From assembly GCA_028023455.1 (NCBI GenBank), contig JAQFVV010000031.1, positions 8,420,093 to 8,484,092 of the forward strand: a stretch of DNA of 64,000 nucleotides. Direction: 5' to 3'. The notes below the pieces were generated by a model. The model was not told the origin of the DNA. It ran no database searches and saw only the letters and a program-made list of their open reading frames with translations. Each line of letters starts with the position of its first letter. Position 1 is the first letter of the stretch. Below are positions 49,037 to 59,041 of the stretch, one piece after another. Position numbers and translations under genes: made by a program. Source of the stretch: Epiperipatus broadwayi (Eukaryota > Onychophora > Udeonychophora > Euonychophora > Peripatidae).

Positions 49037-49715
49037 TATTAATTAGTCTACTTGTGATAGCAACTATACCCAAATCATTGTCATACACCATTACAAATCT
49101 TTTGCTAAATAGGAAAAATATTTATGTAATCCTAAATAAAAAAACTCACCTCCAATTATACCCTATACCTTAATCAACTATGTCACAACATTAACTTCTG
49201 TTCACTTGAAACCAAATACTTTGACTTCTTAATAAAACTAAACATAAAATTCCTGCCCATACTATACACATATACAGGTCCAAAGATGATACATAAATAT
49301 TGATGTTGTTCTACTTTATGTTACAAGAAGATTGTAGCACAACCACACCATATTTTTGAATGTCAGGGTTTCAAAAAAGTCAAAAAGATGTTCCCATTAA
49401 TATTCAATGATTAAAATGAGAATATCAACAGTCTTATAAGATAATTTCCCAAGTATTACTATCCATGAATTCATGCCAGTATATTTATTCTTTTTCCATG
49501 TCATGTACATTTGAAAATAATAAGATCGCAAATGACCCTCAAATATTTTTATTAACAAAATTGAAACAATATGTTAAAGGGATAATAAAATTGCTGGAGA
49601 AGGTATAAATAAAAATAAATGGGCATTAGAATGCATACATTCAAGCCTTTAATGAAAAGCAATAATCTCTGAATGGATACAAATCATAAAAATAATAAGG
49701 AAAAATCATAACTAA

Positions 49716-49846
<131 letters not shown>

Positions 49847-49851
49847 CTATT

Positions 49852-51102
49852 CAAAACAATACAATAATTAATACAGTAACAATATTTTAAACAAATATAT
49901 ACCAATTTAATAGAAGTACTTTCAACTATCTATGTAGTCGTTGTCAACTAGACTCAAATTGTATTAGAAAAAACCGTTACAAATGTAAACAAAAGCAATA
50001 CGTCATACATCAATTTTTCCACAATTCATTAATTTTTATATTGGCTGTCTGTCTATTTATCAACTGTTGCTTTTCACTTTTTATTAACATAGCTTCTTTA
50101 ATTTTGCGTTTATTATTATTTCTTTCAATACACAGAATTTTAACTTTATTAAAATCAAAATCAAAACCATAATTACATGTTACATTATGATCAAAAAATA
50201 CTGATGGTGATACATCATCATTTCTAACATTCTCTTGTCTTGATTTTTGCACTCGTTTATATAATAACAAATGCTCCCTTGATCTTTTTTCCAATGTACA
50301 TCGAGATTCCCCAATATATGCCTTTCCACAAAAACATAGCCATTTATATATTGCACAACTTTGATTTAAAATACCACACCTATTTTTTGAATTATTTATT
50401 AATCTATTTAAATTAGGAGTAGTATAAAATGCAACTCGACATATATTTTTATATATCTGTTTTATAAATTTAACCTGTTCATTACAAATAAATGGTATTG
50501 ATATCCAAGTATATTTTATTTTATCAATATCTATAGCATCTAAAATATTTCTATTATTATTAAACTTAGTAACAATATTATAAATTAATTTATGATCATA
50601 TCCAACATTTAACAAATCCATAATAAATACATTTATGTTACTTATTTTATCAGAACTATATTTACATAATTTATTATTCCTAAATAAAAATGATTTTAAA
50701 CTGGATAATTTATGTGCAATTGGCACATTTGAATACCAAGGAATATATCCTCTTTTTTTCAATATCTTTTATTACCATACAATAATCTAATTTATTTTTA
50801 TTACGTGTAACTTTAATATCTAAATACTGAATTGACTTTTTTTCTTTAAAAGATTTACTCCATTTTAAACCTTCTAAACTATTTAATTCATTGAATAATA
50901 CATTTATAATATCTAAACTTCCACAAACGAAAACATCATCAACATACCTGTAATAAATTTTAATACCTTGGCAATATATATTAGTATTAAGAATTATATC
51001 TTCATATCTTGATACCACAAAACTACATATTTGTGAAACTACAGGAAGTCCCATAGGCCATCCATAATCCATTTTATAATAATTTTCATTAAATATAGCA
51101 TA
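49852..51102 (-). mobile_element. Penelope-like element family 2, 5'-truncated longer copy
   Basis: Minus strand from 51102: RT motif B (GWPMGLPVVSQICSFVVSRY), motif C (IYYRYVDDVFVCG, intact YVDD), SIQYLDIKVTRNKNKLDYC, then after a one-base frameshift at a T7 run near 50755, GYIPWYSNVPIAHKLSSLKS, and finally the GIY-YIG nuclease (YKWLCFCGKAYIGESRCTLE). The 250-codon second frame is intact to its stop at 50010. Motif A and everything upstream are missing, so the copy is truncated inside the RT. The 3' untranslated part ends near 49852 against the TA tract. Confidence 0.88.
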
Positions 51103-51770
51103 TATAAAACAGATATATAAAAATATATGTCGAGTTGCATTTTATACTACTCCTAATTTAAATAGATTAATAAATAATTCAAAAAATAGGTGTGGTATTT
51201 TAAATCAAAGTTGTGCAATATATAAATGGATATGTTTTTGTGGAAAGGCATATATTGGGGAATCTCGATGTACATTGGAAAAAAGATCAAGGGAGCATTT
51301 GTTATTATATAAACGAGTGCAAAAATCAAGACAAGAGAATGTTAGAAATGATGATGTATCACCATCAGTATTTTTTGATCATAATGTAACATGTAATTAT
51401 GGTTTTGATTTTGATTTTAATAAAGTTAAAATTCTGTGTATTGAAAGAAATAATAATAAACGCAAAATTAAAGAAGCTATGTTAATAAAAAGTGAAAAGC
51501 AACAGTTGATAAATAGACAGACAGCCAATATAAAAATTAATGAATTGTGGGAAAATTGATGTATGACGTATTGCTTTTGTTTACATTTGTAACGGTTTTT
51601 TCTAATACAATTTGAGTCTAGTTGACAACGACTACATAGATAGTTGAAAGTACTTCTATTAAATTGGTATATATTTGTTTAAAATATTGTTACTGTATTA
51701 ATTATTGTATTGTTTTGAATAATTATATATATTTTATTATAATTGGAATACAGACATTGATTAATAATTT
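51103..51770 (+). mobile_element. inverted 3'-end copy of PLE family 2
   Basis: From tataaaacagatat at 51103 the plus strand is an inverted, almost identical copy of 50466-49852, about 614 bp of matched arm. It then continues into the element's 3' end (aattggaatacagacattga) and a TA tract. It encodes the complete GIY-YIG region to the stop (51275-51559), differing from the other arm in very few residues (WEN for WKN at the C-terminus). The RT region is absent. Confidence 0.92.
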
Positions 51771-51788
51771 ATATATATATATATATAT

Positions 51789-51878
51789 ATTCAAAACAAT
51801 ACAATAATTAATACAGCAAAACAATATTTTAAAAAAACAAATATATACCAATTTAATAGAAGTACTTTCAACTATCTA
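51789..51878 (-). mobile_element. short inverted 3'-end piece of PLE family 2
   Basis: About 90 bp starting ttcaaaacaatacaataatt, the inverted 3' untranslated end of PLE family 2. It abuts, without spacer, a plus-strand copy starting within the GIY-YIG coding region at about 51879. It carries the T-run and ttttgctgta-type variants also found in that plus-strand copy rather than those of the 49.8-51.7 kb unit. Confidence 0.85.
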
Positions 51879-52252
51879 TAATAAAGTTAAGATTTTGTGT
51901 ATTGAAAGAAATAATAATAAACGCAAAATTAAAGAAGCTATGTTAATAAAAAGTGAAAAGCAACAGTTGATAAACAGACAGGCCGCCAATATAAAAATTA
52001 ATGAATTGTGGGAAAATTGATGTATGACGTATTACTTTTTGTTTACATTTGTAACGGTTTTTTCTAATACAATTGAATCTAGTTGACAACGACTACATAG
52101 ATAGTTGAAAGTACTTCTATTAAATTGGTATATATTTGTTTTTTTAAAATATTGTTTTACTGTATTAATTATTGTATTGTTTTGAATAATTATATATATT
52201 TTATTATAATTGGAATACAGACATTGATTAATAATTTATATATATATATATA
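51879..52252 (+). mobile_element. 5'-truncated 3'-end copy of PLE family 2
   Basis: It starts at ataaagttaagattttgtgt, i.e. within the nuclease-domain tail, and runs through the stop and the 3' untranslated region to aattggaatacagacattga and a TA tract. With the preceding inverted 90 bp it forms a second, smaller palindromic unit of the same head-to-head design as 49852-51770. Confidence 0.88.
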
Positions 52253-52574
52253 TATTCAGTAATTTCTTCCCATTCTTAATTTACGCTGTTTATAATATTA
52301 ATCCGATGTTATAATTTAATTCTATTTTGTTTAATATATGGAAACAAATGAATAAATGTAATCGATCAAAGTTATATATAATAAAATCCTTTAAAATATA
52401 AATAAATTTACTTCATAGAAGAATAAAAACAATACTTATCAAGATAATTTGAAAACAAATCTATAAAGAATCACATTTAAATAAACCTGTATATAATTCT
52501 CATGTTTTGTTAAGTCTATCACAATCTATTTTGTCCGAATCACCAAAATATCACATGAATCACCATTTTCTATG

Positions 52575-52875
52575 CTTAGTAGTAGCAAATTCTCAGGACA
52601 GTAGTGCCATTTGGTGTAAACTTTAGTAATCAATGGATGCAAGATCATGAGCTCCTAGCTTTATAGTTAACTAAGCATGTAAAAGTTTCCTGCTAGAGAA
52701 TTACAATTGACTGGTCTAGATACAATGCTTGCAGATCCAAAGCTCCTCACTGATAACTAATCTCATAATATTGGATGAGTAGGTGCCATATATGGATTTT
52801 ATACGCAAACCCTGTATCCATTAATTATTAAGGCTTGTACTGGGTGACACTGCTATCTGGAGAATTTTCTACTGC
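52575..52875 (+). mobile_element. hammerhead-family repeat, copy E with inverted 3' piece
   Basis: An inverted 3' fragment (about 52592-52645: agtagtgccatttggtgtaa ... atcaatggatgcaaga) is followed by the plus-strand body: gctcctagctttatagttaa, ctagatacaatgcttgcag, gctcctcactgataactaat, ggatgagtaggtgccatata, ggattttatacgcaaaccc, tggtgacactgctatctgg. The second half of the ribozyme (helix II 3' strand and GAAAC) is deleted, so it cannot cleave. Again the inverted piece is at the 5' side. Confidence 0.65.
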
Positions 52876-54019
52876 TGTTTTGTCAGATAAATCACTTTTA
52901 CCAAGCTTTGCTTTTTAATATAGTATTAAATTAAGTATTGATGCTTTGAAAGAGCTGAAACATTTTAATTGTTGCTAATTTTTGGTTTAAAATTATTCAA
53001 CCCAGTTTACCATTTCAAATAATTAATTTAGATGACATACTAATCATTTTAAGGCACATTCAAATAATTTTATGCCTATCAATTTTATTTTGTAGAACAA
53101 ATAAAGTTTTGAGTACATAACTAAGATAATTTAAAAGCCAGTAAAATCTACAAAGAAACTTTTTATCATTTTCATGATATCTCCCCAACTATCATGAATT
53201 GAGTAGAACCTAGAAAATATTCTGATAAAAAAATCTATATTGTATGTTTTATGTTTTACAACTAAATCCTTTTTATATATTATATAAATAATGTGTATAT
53301 TTTATATACTATATTTAAGTTTTCAAATGATTATATCATAAAAATTATAATTGGATATTAAAAAAATATGAAAATATACAATGTTCTTATTGGTAGCAAT
53401 GTAGCTCATTACCATTGAACATAACTTATGTATGCAAAAAGTTGGAAGAATGAAATATTACATATTAGATATTTATGTTATTAAAAGAATGATATATTTA
53501 GAATTTGTTATCATCAAAGAAAAAAAGTGCTAAAATTAATAAATTATTTGTAGTTATTAAAATTTAAAGAATAGTTTACTTGTTGTTTTTACAAAAGCAA
53601 TTTTTTAGCCAGTATAGGCTACTTCCAGTTGCCTAACAAACATTCTAAGAGCAGTCTTTTTAAAAACAAAATATTTTCAAAACAATTATTTATTACTGAT
53701 GCAGTTTTTGGTTTATTAATGTTTTTTAACAAAAAAAATTGCATTATAATCATTAACAATTACGGAAAATCACATTTTTCCTTTTATTTAGCTGCAGACT
53801 AAAACAATAGAAAGCATCAGCCAATCACAAATCTTATTTTTAAATCACCTCCTTCATAGGTTTGTCATAAAAATAGAAGGTACTGGCGATCACACAAAAA
53901 CATCTGTATAAGTCTATATAATGCTGACATCTTTAAGCTTTTTAAAAAATTAATATGCTAAAATCATAGCATATAAAACTACAAAAACATCACATGATCA
54001 TCATTTTCTATTGTTACAC
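52876..54019. other. AT-rich stretch, nothing recognised
   Basis: No ORF above 60 codons and no repeat shared with the rest of the window, apart from the hammerhead-family tail phrase acatcacatgatcatcattt near 53985. Confidence 0.45.
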
Positions 54020-54205
54020 AAGCTCCTTTTAGCAGTAGCAAACTCTCCATATGGTAATGTCTACTCATCCAATATCTGCAGACTAGTTTCTAGCTTGTGT
54101 CTTTTATCAGTGAGAAGCTTTGGATCTGATCACACTGCATCTAAATCTAAAAACCTAATGTAACTCTTTAAAAGTTATATTTTACCTATTTAGTTAACCA
54201 TTCTT
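53985..54205 (-). mobile_element. hammerhead-family repeat, copy D (minus strand)
   Basis: Minus strand blocks: ggttaactaaataggtaaaa, ttagatgcagtgtgatcaga, gatccaaagcttctcactga, then a mutated core (CTGATAA), acacaagctaGAAACTAGTC, tgcagatattggatgagtag, and the 3' tail gatgatcatgtgatgttttt. The core change G-to-A at the sixth position should inactivate it. Its middle is deleted relative to other copies. It lies head-to-head with copy B, 5' ends facing. Confidence 0.65.
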
Positions 54206-54214
54206 GCTCATGGA

Positions 54215-54690
54215 ATAATGGTGATTGCAGTTTTTGATAAACCAAAAGCACCAAAATGTATAGATGTTGAGCTGGGTTTAGATCTATATGATTAAGGCCA
54301 GTGGGCTTGGATTAAAAACATTAATGTGTTTTCATCTTAAGCTCCTAGCTTTATAGTTAATAAAATATATAAAAGATAGTAGTTTGAGGGTTGTATAAGA
54401 TCCTTAGATGTAAGTGCAATGCTCTCATATCCACAGCTCCATTCTGATGAAAGCCACAAGCTAGAAACTAGTCTGGATATATTCCAATGAGTAGGCATTA
54501 GATGGGGATTTTATGCACAAACTTCCTTCCATCCATTGACTAGTAAGGCTTGCACTGAGTGGCACTATCTTAAAAGAGAGTTTGAAATTCCTAAAATTGT
54601 AACATCAGAGAGAAGATGTTCTACAAATTATAATATAAAGTTATACATATGTTTAAAACAATATAGAAAATGATCACAGTCTCATTGTAA
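54215..54690 (+). mobile_element. hammerhead-family repeat, copy B (near full-length)
   Basis: The 5' part, tggtgattgcagtttttgat ... ttggattaaaaacattaatg, aligns with copy C at 16.6 kb. Then come aagctcctagctttatagtt, tgtaagtgcaatgctctcat, the ribozyme (54438-54477), gagtaggcattagatgggga, ttccatccattgactagtaa, ggcactatcttaaaagaga, and a tail ending tagaaaatgatcac. Non-coding. It shares with copies C and E a 5' region absent from copy A, which gives the full element length of about 400-470 bp. Confidence 0.7.
54438..54477 (+). ncRNA. hammerhead ribozyme motif, partly decayed
   Basis: Core CTGATGA at 54444-54450. Helix II is AGC/GCT around CACAA, where other copies have GGC/GCC, a compensatory change that keeps the pair. 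GAAAC-TA-GTC runs to 54473. Helix I keeps TCCA/TGGA (54438-54441 with 54474-54477), but a TT separates it from the core, which should weaken activity. Confidence 0.55.
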
Positions 54691-57600
54691 TGCCTAAAAT
54701 GTCAAGCTCATAGCATAGATCCCATGGCTAGATTATGAAGTACTTAAATAAACTTGTAAATAAAATCTTTCTTTTGATATATTAATACCAATCTATTTTT
54801 ATCATATAATATATGATCATTTAGTAATAAAATAGGCCTTAATATTTTGAAAAGAAAATTTTCATTTGCAGCAATTTTTGTTTTTAAATTAATTATGCCA
54901 CTTATTATTTCATGTATTAATTGTATGGCTATCAAATATATAATGTTACTACTATATAGCAAACTAAAATTCACTTATAAGCGATCATTTTATATTTTAC
55001 AAATAGATTGACATTGATATAACAAAAGGCAGGTGTTCCTTACAAGTTTATCTTAAAATGTTTTTTTATGGAACTGGCTTGTAAATTATCTTACTAATGT
55101 ATGTAGACTTATTTGTTTTATGCAATAGAAATTTGATTGTTATAAAATCATTTATATGTTTGGTAAAAATATTAGTATTTCATCTAAATCAATATTTAAA
55201 GTGATAAGCAAATTTATTTCTTTTTTAAAAAAAAAATCACTAAAAATAAAAAATTTCACTCTTTTTAAAGTATCACTGTTTAGTTTATTACTATAAAACA
55301 ACCCAAATGAACAATAAATGTGATCATCTTTTATCTGACAAAATAGAATAGTATTGAAGTAACATGAGGAGGCATTCATTAATGTGGTTTGGAAATTATC
55401 TACATAATTTTTTGAACTTTTATGTTCAATGAAAACATATTTATGTTTCCAATGTTACAAAACATTTTTTTCTTAATGATTTAAATCTTATAATTGTAAA
55501 ATCATTTACATGATTATAAAAATCATTAATACATATACCTAGATAATTTGTAATAGTCTTTAAATAAAATTTTCAAAATTCCAAGTGGTGATAGTTTCAG
55601 TAATATCTATTGTAGTTTACTTTCGAGCTAGGAATAAATAGATACCCATTTCATTAAGTAATCAATATAGCATGATTTGCTGAACTCTCTATAGGATAAC
55701 TACTTACAACAATTTTTTTAGGATGGTAAAAAAATTTTAAAGTTTGCTCAATTTGAATTTGAATCGAGATCATACATATTGCAGATACTTTGTAACAAGA
55801 TTAATTTTTTAAACTGGAGGATGTTAAGTGTAATAGGCTTGGAACTATAAAATTACTATCATTCAACAAAGATGACTATGAAAAGTATTTTAAGCTGAAA
55901 ACTTTTGAAAAAGTACCAGATATAGTCGATATTCTGTGCTTACTTTATTACAAAAAAATTATACATTTTAATGAAAACTTTTTTGACCTTTGATTTATGA
56001 CTTTTTGGCTAACTGTGGTATGCCACCTTTCTTTATCAATTTTTTTTTATTGTTTGTAATTTACTTTTATTTATTTTTTAAAAAGTCATCTTTTTTTAAA
56101 AATAATAAACATTAGTTTAAATATTAAATAGAATTTTTTAATTTGCAATTTATTTGTTGAATTTATTAAAATCTTTCGAGCAGTTGCAAATGATTTTCTG
56201 TTATATTTTAAGTATAAAAAAAATATAGTAAACATTTACATTAGATAAATTAAATTATATGGAATGTTTTTTTTTTTAAATATCAATAATTTTTAAGACA
56301 TAATACACACAATCAAGTTTACTTTATATTCCAATAAAGTATATTAATTAATAACTTGAAGTATACTTAACAACAAAATTTCAGTTTATGAGAACAGTAA
56401 TTGAATTTACAAATAAAACCAATATATATATATATAATGTAATAAAATGTCTTAATGTAAATATTTTTCAAAAATAATAAACATCACATATCATTTTATT
56501 TAATGTATAAAGTTGTATTTATCAGTTTCTCTTAATGCAAAAGTATTTCCATTGATTACTATTTAATAAGGAAGTACAATATCTATTATTAAACAACTTT
56601 TATAATATAAACAAATGTTTATATGTGATCTTTAATCATTTATAATAAATTCATTACTTTTGCAGCATATTTATAAATAAAATTAAAGGGGAGAAAATCA
56701 TCAAGTAATTGAAAATTAATAAACCTTCTTGCAATAAAGGACTCATGAAATTCAAAAAATTTACAAATCCCAAAAAGCTATGAAGCTAGAGATTTTGGAT
56801 TAATAATATTTTATTTGTATAGTCTAAATTATGTTCACACAGTCATAAATAAAAAAAATATTATAGAAACTGAATGGGAAAAATAAAAAAAAATACTTTT
56901 ATAGAGTTTGGAGTAGAGAATGAAACTAATGTATGAGTTAATTATAACATTTGTACAGTAATTAGCAAAATATTATTAATAAATAATGTATAAGGTACTT
57001 ATTTATCATTTAAATTGCAAGAATATAAAAAAAAAAACATATACACATTTTAATTTTAAAATGCCTTTAACAAAATATCTACAGAACATAATCTCTGGTC
57101 AAAAAATAATCTTAACTTTTAATAAAAATTAAAATTAAATTGATCAGCAATTTAATGTACTTATCACACATATATATTGAAATAAATAATGCCATTCATT
57201 TCAGTGATGTCATATGGTCTACCACATCATTAAGAGACGATTTTTGGAATTGTGATGATGCTAATAAATACAGAATTTAAAAATTAAAAAAAAATAGTAT
57301 GTAATGTACTAATAATAGGCAATATTCAAATGTATAAATTATTAATTGTCATATTTAAATAATGTGATGGGCTTGTAAAAAATATTTAAATTTAAGTGAA
57401 TCCAATAAAATATATGGAAAATATTCTTATCAAAGAATGTACTGCAAAACAACTTGGTTTATAAAAAAATATCAAATAATTACATTAATTCTAGATGAAT
57501 GTGTTTTTCAAACCTTTCTATTAAAATAAAATCTGGTCATGAAGGTGTCAAAAATAAAATATTAAAAATGTAAAAAAAAAAAAGATTTACAAAGCCTGTA

Positions 57601-58080
57601 TAAAATAAGACCAAGTTTTAATAAGAAATAAATATATAAAATCATTTCTTTAAAGTAATCAATCTGAATTCTCACTTTATTCAAGTTACATCAGACTTTG
57701 ATTATGCTGATGAAGTAAAAAAAGGAATAATTGCCAACTGCTAATCTATTTTGGACATCTAAAATTTAGCATTCTATTTTTGAACAAATTTCTAGTTAAA
57801 ATTAAGAAACAATGTTTATTTCATATTTTAAAACTAGATGTTGCACTTTCAAATTGTTTCAAATTGTTTGTGATCATGAATAAAATAATCCAAGGCTATA
57901 AGTCTTGCATTGTAAGTTGGGAAAAAACTATTTAGATATTATCCTAACTATTTTAATATGTATTTTAATTAATATTTAATACTAACAAGCTATATTTTAT
58001 ATTATGAATTGTTTAGAATAAGAAAAGAAAGTGACAGTTTAAAAATAAAGCTATGTTAATTGCAGTTTTTGCTCTATATT
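54691..58080. other. AT-rich stretch, nothing recognised
   Basis: Small ORFs (75-76 codons, minus strand, 54744-55379) show no motif. A short TA tract lies near 56423. No shared repeats detected. Confidence 0.45.
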
Positions 58081-58085
58081 GTGTT

Positions 58086-58119
<34 letters not shown>

Positions 58120-58145
58120 AACATAGTATATACAATATAGATATA

Positions 58146-58183
<38 letters not shown>
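58081..58183. repeat. (TA)n microsatellite pair with a hairpin
   Basis: gtttacta-(TA)n-tagtaaac (about 58083-58122) is a perfect palindrome around a TA tract, followed by a second TA tract at about 58149-58183. Confidence 0.9.
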
Positions 58184-58186
<3 letters not shown>

Positions 58187-59041
58187 ACCCTTACTTCTTG
58201 ATATGTAAAATAGTTTAAAATACAACTAGCTCAGTTACATTATTGTGCTTAATTAAAATTTGCATAACTATCTTTAATATACTTTTATATTATTATATCT
58301 TACTTAAATTTATTATCAATCATCAAAATCAATATAGTTCTAGATTATATTAATCAAATAATTATATATTAAAATTATGAGACTGCGAAGTAAAGTTACA
58401 AAGTAATAAGCAGATTTACACTGAGTCAATATCTCCTAAGATACTGTCTCAATGGCATAAGAAATACTACCACTACCTTATTATCCTACCACTACATCTA
58501 TAGCATTCTTATGACTTTTAAATGAAGTAAATTATCTTTAATAATACTAAAATAATTCTTAACTTTTAACTTAAAATATAATTAAATAATCTCAGGTTCT
58601 TCTAAGCTGTTTTAAAATAATAATAACTCATGTAAATAAGTATGATGTGGGATTTTATATCAAACTTAGATACACCTAACTTATTTTAATAATAATAAAT
58701 AATACTAATCTTAGAGTGTAATTAAATCTCATCTATTTCTATGATATAATCAATCATTAAATGAATAAACAATCATATGTATATCTTTTATTTCATATGG
58801 TATCTTAATTTTGGAATAGATCAAAATTCTTATACTTAATAATCTGTGGCAATAAACAATACTGTATTCTTATAATGTGCATTATAATCATCTTATGACC
58901 ATTGCAATATTTTCTGTTCATGTCAATCAATTCTTATAAAATAATGTTAAGCAAATATTGTATTCATTTCTAAATAATAATAACAAATTCATTTTTGGTG
59001 CAAATATTATGTGTATTTCAAATCATCTGATGTCAAAATGC
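58184..59041. other. AT-rich stretch, nothing recognised
   Basis: No ORFs or repeats. G begins to become rare on the plus strand towards the right-hand block. Confidence 0.4.

Larger units (their letters stand above)
45535..49640 (+). mobile_element. second Tx1-like LINE, decayed and interrupted
   Basis: Plus strand: an ORF1 beginning near 45535 with a zinc-knuckle region, then ORF2 pieces including an RT entry block near 48450 (TELTNLTPISMCPLEIKLLK) that aligns word for word with the equivalent block of the 11.8-16 kb LINE (TELSSLRPISMIPLLIEIIK). A hAT-type element interrupts it at 48671-49036. The RT catalytic blocks A-C are not recognisable downstream of the insertion, so the 3' part is either deleted or too decayed. 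The extent to 49640 is an upper guess. Confidence 0.6.
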
